64,000 nt of DNA from Candidatus Kryptobacter tengchongensis (GCA_001485605.1 FAON01000011.1:1-64000), one strand, 5' to 3'; shown: positions 29,076-38,279, numbered from the stretch's first letter. The notes: generated by a model from the letters alone, not told the origin. Translations and numbers: made by a program.

Positions 29076-30779
29076 ATGAAAATGAAAAAAATTGTCCTCG
29101 TTTTCATAATCTTATCTCTTTTCATGCAAATCTTTACACAGGTTGAATCTGCTTCAAAAAAACCAGTCAAGGCGTTCAATGGGATGGTCGTCTCATCAGA
29201 CTCACTTGCAACAAAGGTCGGGGTTGAAATTTTAAAAAGAGGTGGAAATGCTGTTGATGCAGCAGTAGCAGTCGGATTCGCTCTTGCGGTAACTTACCCA
29301 CAGGCTGGAAACATCGGTGGCGGTGGATTTATGGTTATAAAGATGGCAAATGGCGAAACCGTTACAATTGACTATAGGGAAAAAGCCCCTATAAAAGCGC
29401 ATGAAGATATGTTTCTTGACGAAAGTGGGAATTTTGTTCCAGAAAAGAGCCAAATTGGGCATCTATCTGTAGGTGTTCCAGGTTCAGTTGCTGGATTATT
29501 ACTCGCTCTTGAAAAATACGGGACAATGTCAAGAAAAGAAGTTCTAAAACCAGCAATTGAACTTGCTGAAAAAGGATTTATTGTAAATGAAGGTCTTGCA
29601 AGAGCATTTAAAAACGCATTTGAACATTTTAAAAAATTTCCAAGCACGATGAAATACTTCTCAAAAAATGGGGAACCATATAAAGAAGGTGATTTGCTTA
29701 TTCAAAAAGATCTCGCTAAAGTTTTAAAATTAATCAGGGATAGGGGACGGGACGGATTTTACAAAGGCAAAGTTGCAGATTTAATAGTTGCAGAAATGAA
29801 ACGAGGCGGTGGAATAATAACCCATGAAGATCTTGAAAAATATCAACCTGTGATAAGGAAACCCGTTATCGGAAACTATCGTGGATATGAGATAATTTCA
29901 ATGGGACCACCAAGCTCGGGAGGTGTTTGTTTAATTGAACTACTTAACATCCTTGAAAATTTTGACCTGAAAAAATACGGACATAATTCATCTTATACAA
30001 TTCATTATCTTGTTGAAGCAATGAAGAGAGTTTACGCAGATAGAGCAGAATATCTCGGGGATCCAGACTTCGTTGAAATACCACTTGATAAACTTCTATC
30101 AAAAGAATATGCGAAGGAAATTGCAAGTCAAATAGATACATTTTTTGCAACCCCAAGTTCTAAAATTGTTCGTTCGGTATCTCCACCGCAAGATGGAATT
30201 CATACAACGCATTATTCTGTAGTTGATAAATGGGGAAATGTTGTAAGCGTGACGACGACGATCAATAGTTATTTTGGATCAATGGTTGTAGTTGATGGTG
30301 CTGGCTTTTTCCTTAATAATGAAATGGACGATTTCAGCGCAAAGCCAGGGGTACCTAATCAATTTGGTCTTTTAGGTAATAAGGCAAATTCAATTCAGCC
30401 AGGTAAAAGAATGTTAAGTTCAATGACTCCAACAATAGTTCTGAAAAATGGGAAACCGTTTCTCGTCCTGGGTTCCCCAGGTGGCTCAACAATTATAACA
30501 TCTGTTTTACAAGTGATTTTAAATGTGATTGATTTTGGGATGAACATTCAAGAAGCGGTGGACGCACCGAGGGTTCACCATCAATGGTATCCTGACGAAG
30601 TTTATTACGAAAAAAGAGGATTACCTCTTGATGTAATTGAAAACTTAAAAAAACGAGGACATAAACTTGTGGAAAGACATGGATTTCAGGGTGAGGTTCA
30701 GGCAATTTTAATTGATGAAAACGGAATTAAATATGGAGCTGCTGACCCAAGAGGTTACGGATTTGCAATGGGATATTGA
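29076..30779 (+). CDS. ggt: Gamma-glutamyltransferase (glutathione hydrolase)
   Basis: The 567-residue Ntn-hydrolase carries a signal peptide (1-25). It is made as a precursor that self-cleaves before the catalytic threonine T377 in HTTHYSVVDKWGN. Other signatures are GGNAVDAAVAVGFAL (57-71), GGGGFMVIK (81-89), the large-subunit REKAP (101-105), the small-subunit LNNEMDDFS and GSPGGSTII near the oxyanion region. The periplasmic enzyme breaks glutathione and other gamma-glutamyl compounds. It stands alone between a terminator upstream and an RCK gene downstream. The lid-loop residues that set substrate range cannot be judged by eye. Confidence 0.95.
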   Translation: MKMKKIVLVFIILSLFMQIFTQVESASKKPVKAFNGMVVSSDSLATKVGVEILKRGGNAVDAAVAVGFALAVTYPQAGNIGGGGFMVIKMANGETVTIDYREKAPIKAHEDMFLDESGNFVPEKSQIGHLSVGVPGSVAGLLLALEKYGTMSRKEVLKPAIELAEKGFIVNEGLARAFKNAFEHFKKFPSTMKYFSKNGEPYKEGDLLIQKDLAKVLKLIRDRGRDGFYKGKVADLIVAEMKRGGGIITHEDLEKYQPVIRKPVIGNYRGYEIISMGPPSSGGVCLIELLNILENFDLKKYGHNSSYTIHYLVEAMKRVYADRAEYLGDPDFVEIPLDKLLSKEYAKEIASQIDTFFATPSSKIVRSVSPPQDGIHTTHYSVVDKWGNVVSVTTTINSYFGSMVVVDGAGFFLNNEMDDFSAKPGVPNQFGLLGNKANSIQPGKRMLSSMTPTIVLKNGKPFLVLGSPGGSTIITSVLQVILNVIDFGMNIQEAVDAPRVHHQWYPDEVYYEKRGLPLDVIENLKKRGHKLVERHGFQGEVQAILIDENGIKYGAADPRGYGFAMGY

Positions 30780-30859
30780 ATGATTATTTCAATTTGAGTA
30801 AATTTTTGAAAAATACCACCGACTTTGTTAATTCGTTGGAAAATATAATTTAATTTGTC

Positions 30860-31615
30860 GTGATACGAAACTTTTTGAATATTGCTCGCTTTACTTTTAT
30901 TGCGATTTTGCCACCGTTAGTTTTTCTTATTTTGTTTTTTGCGATTTCAATGATTATTTATAAACATCTTGAAAAAGATATTTCTTGGGTTGATGCGTTC
31001 TTCTGGATTACCCACCCGCATGCTATCTCAGAGCACAGGCGAGACATAACGAAATTGTTCGCTTTTGTAGTTTATGTTGGGATTTTCTTTTTTCAAGTTT
31101 GGTTTATTGAAAGAATCCTCGTAAATATATTTAGCGGAGAATTAAAAATACTTTGGAGAAAACGCATGAGCGAAGTTGTGATCTCAAAACTTAAGAATCA
31201 CTATATAATTTGTGGGTATGGGCAAGTTGGGAGAACTGTTGTTGATGAACTTATTAAATTAAATTTGCCCTTTGTTTTAATAGAATTGAACGAGAGCATA
31301 GCGAAAGAACTGATAAAAGAGGGGTTAAATGTAATCCATGGCGATGCAAGAAGAAGAAGTGTTTTAATTAGTGCCGGAATTAAAAGGGCTAAATTTATTT
31401 GCACATTGATTGATAATGATGCGGATAACCTTTACATAACTATAACTGCAAAAATGCTCAATCCAAATATAAAAGTTATTTCAAGGGCTGGGAATTTAAG
31501 ATACGCCGAAGCTATGAAAGGCGCAGGAGCAAACGAGGTCATAGTTCCCGAATATGAGGGTGGCTTGGTTGTTGGCAGGATGATAGCAAGATATGAAAAA
31601 GTAGGAAGAGATTAA
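30860..31615 (+). CDS. RCK (TrkA-N) membrane protein resembling a K+ channel without the selectivity filter
   Basis: The 251-residue protein (GTG start) has a hydrophobic N-terminus (TM ~10-33), a pore-like segment (ISWVDAFFWITHPHAI, ~41-56), and a second TM (~68-90). A TrkA-N RCK domain with the NAD-type fold follows: YIICGYGQVGRTVVDEL (~114-130), VLIELNES, VIHGDARRRSVLISAGI and a final EVIVPEYEGG. In MthK-like channels the pore segment ends in TVGYGD; here the equivalent stretch is HPHAISEHRRD, with no GYG. So it could be a non-potassium channel, a regulator or a degenerate channel. The gene is monocistronic and precedes the repeat cluster. Confidence 0.75.
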   Translation: MIRNFLNIARFTFIAILPPLVFLILFFAISMIIYKHLEKDISWVDAFFWITHPHAISEHRRDITKLFAFVVYVGIFFFQVWFIERILVNIFSGELKILWRKRMSEVVISKLKNHYIICGYGQVGRTVVDELIKLNLPFVLIELNESIAKELIKEGLNVIHGDARRRSVLISAGIKRAKFICTLIDNDADNLYITITAKMLNPNIKVISRAGNLRYAEAMKGAGANEVIVPEYEGGLVVGRMIARYEKVGRD

Positions 31616-31621
31616 AGTAAA

Positions 31622-32093
31622 GAAGCAATTTCAAAAATCTTTTTTACTCCTTCTCTAAGTTTTTAGAGATTTTTTACTCACCCCTTTCAATTCCCCCTCT
31701 CTATTTTATAGAGAGGGGGTTAGGGGGTGAGTCAATTTTTACCCCTCTACAATTTTAGAAAGAAGCAAGGTTGAGAAGCAATTTCAAAAATCTTTTTAAC
31801 TCACCCCCTTTAAGTTCCCCCTCTCTAAGTTTTTAGAGAGGGGGCAGGGGGTGAGTCAATCTCTTAAGCAGGCTTTTGTTCTTCAGATAATGACAGATTG
31901 TTCTTATCGTTGTGAGGGAAAACAGTTCTTGAAGCAATTTCAAAAATCTTTTTAACTCACCCCCTTTAGTTCCCCCTCTCTAAGTTTTTAGAGAGGGGGT
32001 CAGGGGGTGAATTAACTTCTTTACTCCCCTCTCTATTTTTATAGAGAGGGGGCAGGGGTGAGTCAATCCTTTCCCCTCTATCTATATAGGGGT
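31622..32093 (+). repeat. Cluster of palindromic REP/MITE-like repeats
   Basis: The leader GAAGCAATTTCAAAAATCTT occurs three times (31622, 31775, 31931). Each time it is followed by a long nested inverted repeat, ACTCACCCCC...CCCCCTCTCTAA...TTAGAGAGGGGG...GGGGGTGAGT. Unit A is at 31676-31732, B at 31799-31856, C at 31955-32011, a shortened D (without leader) at 32023-32063, and degenerate fragments lie at 31641-31675, 31741-31760 and 32070-32093. Each unit would fold into a ~57-nt hairpin on either strand. Units differ at the loop and by 1-2 bases, so they are not identical recent copies. There is no transposase gene and no regular spacer, so this is a non-autonomous element or REP cluster. 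Its biological role is unknown. Confidence 0.85.
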
Positions 32094-32449
32094 ACGGAGT
32101 TAGTCAATTCCTTTATTTCACCAAGGTTTTAGGAAGGGGATTATACCTAACCTGCGAAATCTAAAAATTCATACCCTCAAAGTCCCTCTCAAGATTTTTG
32201 TCCTTATAACCTCTTTTAACTTTTTCTATTTATAATCCAAAAACCCACCAATCCCATTTAGTTCAAGCTGATATAAGATAGAAGATTTAGCAAAAAACAA
32301 AAAGGCGAAAAAGGTAAAGAAAGAACCCAAGAAGTTTTAAGATTAAACTGACCGATAGGCAAGCACAAATGCCTTTTTAGATTAAAATTTTTATTTTTTT
32401 GAATTTTTTTTAAATTATTTTCAAAAAATCGGGCGAATTTCTCACCACG
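32094..32449. other. Non-coding tail of the repeat region
   Basis: About 350 bp between the last repeat fragment and the phosphoesterase gene. I see no gene with coding character, only AT-rich sequence and one weak hairpin (AGGCA/TGCCT, 32357-32374) followed by TTTTT that could be a minor terminator. The rest carries no recognisable feature. Confidence 0.5.
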
Positions 32450-33157
32450 TTGAGAATAGCAATTATATCTGACATACATTCAAATCTTGAGGCATTAACA
32501 AAAGCTTTTGAAATAATTGATACTAAAAATGTTGATGAAATTGTCTGCCTCGGCGATATAGTCGGATATGGTGCAAATCCAAATGAATGCGTTGAATTTA
32601 TAAGAAAGAGAGTCAAATATGTCGTAATGGGAAATCACGATTATGCAGTCGCTGTTGATCCGGCTGAGCTTTTTTATTTTAGTTCCTATGCTCGTGAATC
32701 TGACCTTTGGACAAGAGAGGTTCTAACTAAGGAAAACCTTGATTTTTTAAAATCACTTCCATTTACCATTTCCCTTAAAAATTTGCTTTTCGTTCATTCA
32801 GCTCCAGCCCAACCAAGAGAATGGGAATATATCTTTACAGAAGCACAGGCAAAGGTTCAATTCCAATACTTCAAAGAAAAAATCTGCTTTATAGGACATT
32901 CCCACTTTCCTGGGATCTTCCCCGAAAATGGCTTTTACAATGGAAAACTTGATAGAAACACAAGATATATAATTAATGTTGGAAGCATAGGTCAACCAAG
33001 GGACGGAGATTGGCGATTGTGCTTTGGGATATTTGATATGGGGACCTGGACTTACGAGGAGATTCGTTCTGAGTATGATGTTGAAAAAGCATCAGTTAAA
33101 ATTATTCAAAACGGCTTGCCTGAATTCTTAGCAAGAAGAATTCTAATTGGAAGATAA
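32450..33157 (+). CDS. Calcineurin-like metallophosphoesterase
   Basis: The 235-residue cytoplasmic protein belongs to the YfcE/MJ0936 group of two-metal phosphodiesterases. Metal-site motifs are DIHSNLEAL (8-16), GDIVGYGANP (36-45), GNHD (near 62-65) and GHSH (near 149-152). The start is a TTG codon at 32450 because MRIAIISD is the expected N-terminus; there is no clear Shine-Dalgarno. Family members hydrolyse cyclic nucleotides, phosphodiesters or phosphoserine, and the substrate here is unknown. It ends 2 nt from the convergent VWA gene. Confidence 0.9.
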   Translation: MRIAIISDIHSNLEALTKAFEIIDTKNVDEIVCLGDIVGYGANPNECVEFIRKRVKYVVMGNHDYAVAVDPAELFYFSSYARESDLWTREVLTKENLDFLKSLPFTISLKNLLFVHSAPAQPREWEYIFTEAQAKVQFQYFKEKICFIGHSHFPGIFPENGFYNGKLDRNTRYIINVGSIGQPRDGDWRLCFGIFDMGTWTYEEIRSEYDVEKASVKIIQNGLPEFLARRILIGR

Positions 33158-33159
33158 AC

Positions 33160-34266
33160 TCACAGATTATACTTTATTCTCTTCCTTCTATTTCTGATGT
33201 AATCAACGAATATAAACTCCCCAAGCTTATCAAGGGAAGAATAGTAAGCTCTTCCACGATTTGCTTTTGTTAATTCCTCCACGAAATTTATTAGATACGG
33301 ATCCTTTGCAACCATAAATGTGCAAATTGTTATTTTCTCCCTTCTGCATGCAACCGCCTCATCAAGGGTTTTATTGACAATTTTCGGATCAAGCCCGAAT
33401 GAGTTTTTATATAATCTTCCATCTGACTCAAAAATTGCGGATGGTTTCCCATCTGTTACAAGAAAAATTTGCTTGTTGACATTTCCCTCTTTTCTTAAGA
33501 TATGTCTGGCAAGCCGAAGAGCCGCTTTCGTATTGGTATGATATGGCCCAACGCTCACAAAGGGAAGCTCAGACAAAGTTATAAGCTTTGCATCATCTCC
33601 AAAAACAACGATGTAAAGCTTATCCTTTGGAAATCTCGTTTTTATAAGCTCAGCAAGAGCAAGCGAGACTTGCTTGGCCGGGGTTATTCTATCTTCACCG
33701 TACAAGATCATGCTATGGCTTATATCAAGTAGAATGACAGTTGAGCAAGATGTCATAAATTCAGTTTCATAAACTTGCAAATCTTCTTCTCTTATTGTGA
33801 ACTCATCAATCCCATCCCTTATTAAAGCATTCGTAACTGTTGATACAAGGTCTATATTTGTGGGTTGATCCCCAAACTGATAAGGTCTCGTCTCACTTAA
33901 TCTATCAATACCCTCACCCGAATGTGGTGTTTCATGAAACCCAGATAAAGGTCCCCTTTTCAAATTGTTAAAAATCTCATTTAAAGCATCTTGTCTTATT
34001 CTCTGGACCCCCTTTGTTGTTAAAATTAACATATCTTTCGCCTCCTCAATATAACCCATTTCCTTTAACTTCTGAACAAAATCATCAAATGTAAACTTTT
34101 CATCAAATAACTCATTTTCCTCCCCTATCATTCTCATCCATTCAAGTGCCTCCTTTACATCACCACTCGTTTTCAACAAGAGATAACTGAAAATTGAGAT
34201 CAATTCCTGCAACCTTTGCTCATCTGTCATTGATCGTTCGGTCCATTTTGAATAACGAATAAACAT
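33160..34266 (-). CDS. VWA-domain protein, partner of a MoxR-type ATPase
   Basis: This 368-residue cytoplasmic protein has a helical N-terminus (1-160) and a C-terminal von Willebrand A domain (~175-350). Its MIDAS metal site is intact: DISHS (181-185), the threonine near T243 (YHTNTKAAL) and D272 in LVTDGKPS. MoxR-type AAA ATPases and VWA proteins commonly act as a pair that inserts metal cofactors or assembles complexes. Here the ATPase is four genes upstream in the same run (35605-37125), with an MBL hydrolase and a flavin reductase in between. It is the last gene of that unit. Confidence 0.85.
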   Translation of the reverse strand: MFIRYSKWTERSMTDEQRLQELISIFSYLLLKTSGDVKEALEWMRMIGEENELFDEKFTFDDFVQKLKEMGYIEEAKDMLILTTKGVQRIRQDALNEIFNNLKRGPLSGFHETPHSGEGIDRLSETRPYQFGDQPTNIDLVSTVTNALIRDGIDEFTIREEDLQVYETEFMTSCSTVILLDISHSMILYGEDRITPAKQVSLALAELIKTRFPKDKLYIVVFGDDAKLITLSELPFVSVGPYHTNTKAALRLARHILRKEGNVNKQIFLVTDGKPSAIFESDGRLYKNSFGLDPKIVNKTLDEAVACRREKITICTFMVAKDPYLINFVEELTKANRGRAYYSSLDKLGEFIFVDYIRNRRKRIKYNL

Positions 34267-34292
34267 CTTTGTTAACCCTTTATCTTAATTTT

Positions 34293-34928
34293 TTAATCGC
34301 TGAGTCCATAAATTTTTTTGTATTCATCATAACTTAATCTTTTCATTTCAAAGACATTATCAACAAACGTATAAAAATTCCCCCCAAGCCGTCCAACGAC
34401 TTTTAACTTCTTTGGATTCACAGCTTCATCCTCAAAAATTTCATCCTTGACATGAAACATCACGATTTCACCAAATACAACAGAGTTCGGCGAATCACCA
34501 ATTTCAATAATTTTAACAACTTTACATTCAAGGTTTATAGGTGATTCAAGTATCCTTGGTGATTTCACAATCTCACTTTTTACAGGGGTAAGTCCAGCAA
34601 TTTCCGCTTCACTTATCCCATAAGGAAAATCAACAGCACATATGTTCATTTTCTCAGCTATTTCTTCTGTAACTATATTAACAACAAAATCCCCATTCAA
34701 TTCAATGTTTTTTAAAGTGTCTTTTTTATCTCCATCCCTTTTTCTATCTATTGAGATATAAATCACCGGTGGTTTAGAACTTACACCACCGAAAAAGCTA
34801 AATGGGGCAACATTTACAACTCCAAATTCGTTTATCGTTGAAACAAGAGCAATTGGTCTTGGTATAAGTGCACTTATCAAAAGTTTATATGCCTGATATT
34901 TTGAAAGTTCCTTGGGATCAACCCTCAT
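34293..34928 (-). CDS. Flavin reductase family protein (FMN-binding split barrel)
   Basis: The 211-residue protein matches the DIM6/NTAB flavin reductase family: ISALIPRPIALVSTINEFGVVNVAPFSFF (about 14-42), KPPVIYISIDRKRDGDKKDT, NGDFVVNIV (about 79-87) and LECKVVKIIEIGD. These bind FMN and reduce flavins or act as ferric reductases. It lies 21 nt from the MBL gene and 26 nt from the VWA gene on the minus strand. The pairing of a split-barrel flavoprotein with an MBL hydrolase hints at a redox role, since flavodiiron enzymes combine these two folds. That hint is inference. Confidence 0.87.
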   Translation of the reverse strand: MRVDPKELSKYQAYKLLISALIPRPIALVSTINEFGVVNVAPFSFFGGVSSKPPVIYISIDRKRDGDKKDTLKNIELNGDFVVNIVTEEIAEKMNICAVDFPYGISEAEIAGLTPVKSEIVKSPRILESPINLECKVVKIIEIGDSPNSVVFGEIVMFHVKDEIFEDEAVNPKKLKVVGRLGGNFYTFVDNVFEMKRLSYDEYKKIYGLSD

Positions 34929-34949
34929 TTTTGACGAGTTAACATTATT

Positions 34950-35585
34950 TTACATTGATTGTGTTAGAAAAGGATTAAACTGTTTCTCTTTACCGATTGT
35001 CGTTGAGGGACCATGCCCCGGATAAACTGTGACATCATCATCAAGTACGAAAAGTTTCTCTTGGATTGATTTTATTATTTCATCATAAGAACCACCTGGA
35101 AGATCGGTCCTACCAATTGTTCCAGAAAATAAAGTATCCCCACTGAATAAGATCTTTTCATTTTCTTCATAAAGACAAATGCTACCAAGCGTATGTCCTG
35201 GGGTGTGGATCACTCTTAGTCTCATTTCACCAACCTCAATTATATCACCATCGTTCAAAATTATATCCGGCTTAACCCCCTCAATTCTGAAAGGAAGTTC
35301 ATATAGAACAGATTTTGGATCCTCAAGCAGATGTGCATCTTTTTGATGGATAGCAACTTTTGCAGCCGTCAGCCGAATAATTTCAGCATCATCTGCGATG
35401 TGATCCCAGTGTCCATGTGTATTAATTAAGCAAAGAATTTCACAATCTCTTTTTTTTGCCTCATTTACAATTTCTTCTGCTGAATCTTTCGGTGCATCAA
35501 TTACAACCGCATAGTTACTTTTTTCATCAATTACAAGGTAACCAATTGTCAAAAGCGGACCGGATTCAAAAGCTTTAACTATCAT
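34950..35585 (-). CDS. Metallo-beta-lactamase fold hydrolase (glyoxalase II-like)
   Basis: The 211-residue protein has the full MBL metal set: NTHGHWDHIADD (~54-65), HTPGHTLGSICLY (~126-138), FSGDTLFSGTIGRTDLPG (~146-163) and a final YPGHG (~187-191). This is the hydroxyacylglutathione hydrolase/persulfide dioxygenase-like subgroup. It could hydrolyse S-lactoyl or other thioesters. It sits 20 nt from the AAA gene upstream and 21 nt from the flavin reductase downstream. No rhodanese is nearby, so persulfide use is not supported by context. Confidence 0.87.
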   Translation of the reverse strand: MIVKAFESGPLLTIGYLVIDEKSNYAVVIDAPKDSAEEIVNEAKKRDCEILCLINTHGHWDHIADDAEIIRLTAAKVAIHQKDAHLLEDPKSVLYELPFRIEGVKPDIILNDGDIIEVGEMRLRVIHTPGHTLGSICLYEENEKILFSGDTLFSGTIGRTDLPGGSYDEIIKSIQEKLFVLDDDVTVYPGHGPSTTIGKEKQFNPFLTQSM

Positions 35586-35604
35586 CGGAAACCATATTTT
35601 ATTT

Positions 35605-37125
35605 TTAAAATTCTTCCCTCGTCTTACTTGAAAAAATACTCACAACCATATCTTTATACGAACTGACATTGTCAATTTCATCCTTTGCTATCCTTGAAAA
35701 TTGATGCAATCCATCAAGGACAAATTCCATCGCAGTTGCCATGGCATATTTATCGTTTTCATCAATTTTAAGATACTTTTTCACAATTTCTTTTAATCCT
35801 TTCACCTTGCAAAGCTCAGCGTAAAACTCATTGATTGGCATCTCATCTGAGATCTCTATCTTATTCCCATTTTCAAACCATGCAATTATTTGAGCATATT
35901 CTTGATGCCCAGATTGTTGCTGTGCTTGTCCTCTTCCCCTCTCCTCATAAGAGTGATATCTCGTTTTTGGCAATGGATCTGGAAAGTATTTTTTAAATAC
36001 CTCTCTTATCGCTTTTCCAATTAACGCTTTGCTCACCTTAACACTTCCCTCCTGCTCACCCTCAAAAACAAGCTCAACTTTCCCTGTTATCCCAGGCAAA
36101 ATAAAATTTAAATCACAAATTCTGGGATAAATGATATCCTCGTTAAATTTTATAGCCCTTCTCTCAGCGTTGCTTACGAGATTTTCCATACAAGAAATGG
36201 TTAATCTTGCGCTCACACCAGATTTTTGATCCACAAACTCGCTCGTTCTCGCTTGAAAAGCTATCTGCTCAATTATTTCTTTGAAATAATGCGGAATTAT
36301 AACTTTTTTACCAGAATCTCTATTTATCCAAGCCTCTTGTTCAGTAATTTTAATTCCATCTTCAATTGTCCTTGGATAATGAGTCAATATCTGCGAGCCA
36401 ATTCTATCTTTTAAAGGTGTGATTATATTTCCACGGTTTGTGTAATCCTCCGGATTCGCTGTGAAAATTATCATTATGTCAAGCGGAATTCTTATATTAA
36501 ATCCTCTAATTTGAATATCTCGCTCTTGCATGATGTTGAATAATCCGACCTGGATTCTCGGTTGAAGATCCGGAAGCTCGTTTATAACAAATATACCACG
36601 GTTCGTTCTTGGAATTATCCCCCAGTGGATAACCCCTTCGTGTGAATAATAGAGCTTTTGTGTTGCTGCCTTTATTGGGTCAATATCCCCAATTAAATCT
36701 GCAATTGTCACATCTGGAGTTGCAAGTTTTTCACCATACCTTCTTTCCCTTGGGAGCCATTCAACTTCAACATCATCTCCATACTCTTTTACAAGATCAA
36801 CGCATCTTTTACAAAGCGGTTTATATGGGTTGTCGTTTATCTCACACCCTTTAATTATTGGGATATATTCATCAAGAAGGTTCACAAACAATCTTGCAAT
36901 TTTTGTCTTTGCTTGTCCCCTTAAACCAAGTAGGATAATATCGTGTTTTGAAAGTATTGCATTTACTATTGCCGGAATCACAGTTTTATCATACCCAATT
37001 ATTCCGGGGAAAAGTGTTTCGTTATTTTTTAATTTTTGAATTACATTCCTCCGTAATTCCTCCTTAACAGAAACAACTTTATATCCCGAACGCTTTAATT
37101 CTCCTATTGTTTTAGCAAATTTCAT
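35605..37125 (-). CDS. MoxR/magnesium-chelatase-type AAA ATPase
   Basis: The 506-residue ATPase has Walker A GLRGQAKT (67-74), a cysteine cluster C94-C105-C108 that could bind zinc, Walker B-like FVINELPDL with N-E in place of D-E (about 181-189), and TANPEDYTNRG (~225-235) sensor 1. A long C-terminal part (~310-506) carries MELVFEGEQEGSVKV-like and helical sections. This is the ChlI/MoxR family used with a VWA partner. It is the first gene of a four-gene minus-strand unit whose last gene is the VWA protein. The client complex is not known. Confidence 0.85.
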   Translation of the reverse strand: MKFAKTIGELKRSGYKVVSVKEELRRNVIQKLKNNETLFPGIIGYDKTVIPAIVNAILSKHDIILLGLRGQAKTKIARLFVNLLDEYIPIIKGCEINDNPYKPLCKRCVDLVKEYGDDVEVEWLPRERRYGEKLATPDVTIADLIGDIDPIKAATQKLYYSHEGVIHWGIIPRTNRGIFVINELPDLQPRIQVGLFNIMQERDIQIRGFNIRIPLDIMIIFTANPEDYTNRGNIITPLKDRIGSQILTHYPRTIEDGIKITEQEAWINRDSGKKVIIPHYFKEIIEQIAFQARTSEFVDQKSGVSARLTISCMENLVSNAERRAIKFNEDIIYPRICDLNFILPGITGKVELVFEGEQEGSVKVSKALIGKAIREVFKKYFPDPLPKTRYHSYEERGRGQAQQQSGHQEYAQIIAWFENGNKIEISDEMPINEFYAELCKVKGLKEIVKKYLKIDENDKYAMATAMEFVLDGLHQFSRIAKDEIDNVSSYKDMVVSIFSSKTREEF

Positions 37126-37182
37126 TTTTAAAATTTAAATTTTGTTGTTGTATTTTTACCTAAAAACAAGATAATAAATCAA

Positions 37183-38196
37183 ATGAAACATCAAAAAATT
37201 TTGATAATCAGGTTAAGTTCTATTGGGGACATCGTGCTTTCAACTCCGCTTATAAGAGTGTTAAGAAATAAATTCCCAAACTCACAAATTGATTTTATCA
37301 TAAAGAAAGAATTTTCAGAACTTTTAAAATATAATCCAAACCTCACGAATTTGATTGAATTTAACACTGAAAATGGTTTCAAAGAACTGTTAAGATTAAA
37401 AAGGCAAATTTTAAAGGAAAATTACGATTTAATTATTGACATCCACAATAATTTAAGGAGCATATTTTTAAGAATGTTCACAGGTGCGCATGTGGTCAGA
37501 ATAAATAAGCGAGTTTTCAAAAGATTCCTTTTGGTAAAATTTAAAATCAATTTATACAAAAATGCAATTCATGTAGTTGACCGCTATATTGAAACTTTAT
37601 CTAATTTTTCTATCAAAAATGATAACCAGGGTCTTGAGATATTTGTTCCTGAAGATACGATTGAAATAGCGAAAAACAAAATAAATTTTTCCGATAAAAA
37701 TCTCTACATAGCAATTGCCCCATCCGCAAAGCACGAAACGAAAAGATGGTTACCCGAAAGATTTGCTCAGCTTGGGGATAAACTTGCTGAAAAATTTAAA
37801 GCCAAGATCATCTTACTTGGTGGGAAAGAAGATGAAGATAGGTGTAGATTCGTTGAAGAAATGATGGTGAGCAAACCGATAAATCTATGCGGTAAAACAA
37901 CACTTCTTGAATCAGCTGCTGTGTTATCTATGTGTAAATTGCTTGTCACAAATGATTCAGGATTAATGCATATTGGATCTGCGATGAAGACAAAAATTGT
38001 GGCAATTTTTGGGTCAACAGTAAAAGAATTCGGCTTTTCCCCATATGGTGTTGAAAATATCGTGATTGAAAAAAATATACCTTGCCGACCCTGCTCCCAC
38101 ATAGGAAGGAATAAATGCCCCAAAGGACATTTTAAATGCATGAGGGATATTCAAGTTGAGGATGTTTTCAATGCATGCGCCATTTTACTGAGATAA
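37183..38196 (+). CDS. Glycosyltransferase family 9 (heptosyltransferase-like)
   Basis: The 337-residue GT-B enzyme transfers heptose or a related sugar in lipopolysaccharide core synthesis. Features are KILIIRLSSIGDIVLSTPLIR (4-24), IAIAPSAKHETKRWLPERFAQL (~172-193), IILLGGKEDED and LLVTNDSGLMHIGSAMKTKIVAIFG (~249-273). The tail contains CRPCSHIGRNKCPKGHFKCM, a cysteine-rich motif that I recall from many WaaF/WaaC-type proteins. It is divergent from the AAA operon (57-bp gap), and the donor sugar cannot be told. An LPS role fits the LptE gene further on. Confidence 0.9.
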   Translation: MKHQKILIIRLSSIGDIVLSTPLIRVLRNKFPNSQIDFIIKKEFSELLKYNPNLTNLIEFNTENGFKELLRLKRQILKENYDLIIDIHNNLRSIFLRMFTGAHVVRINKRVFKRFLLVKFKINLYKNAIHVVDRYIETLSNFSIKNDNQGLEIFVPEDTIEIAKNKINFSDKNLYIAIAPSAKHETKRWLPERFAQLGDKLAEKFKAKIILLGGKEDEDRCRFVEEMMVSKPINLCGKTTLLESAAVLSMCKLLVTNDSGLMHIGSAMKTKIVAIFGSTVKEFGFSPYGVENIVIEKNIPCRPCSHIGRNKCPKGHFKCMRDIQVEDVFNACAILLR

Positions 38197-38250
38197 TTTT
38201 TGCCAATATATAAAAATTTTATAAAAACCTTGATTTTAAAAACTTTTAGC

Positions 38251-38279
38251 TTGACATACACCAATTCATTTCCTAAATT
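38251..38279 (+). promoter_or_regulatory. Candidate sigma-70-type promoter for the 1418-aa T9SS gene
   Basis: TTGACA (38251-38256), a 17-bp spacer and TAAATT (38274-38279) lie ~130 bp upstream of the start codon, in a 212-bp gap. A long 5' leader and a strong AAAGGAGGAG Shine-Dalgarno (just before 38409) suggest high expression. Sequence match only. Confidence 0.4.

Noticed and set aside
31622-32093. CRISPR array
   Set aside because: The repeated units are palindromic hairpins with decayed copies and irregular spacing, there are no uniform spacers and no cas genes nearby.
32258-32479. Minus-strand 73-aa frame in the repeat-flanking region
   Set aside because: It has no family resemblance, no ribosome site and low-complexity K/F-rich content, and it overlaps the start of the phosphoesterase gene.
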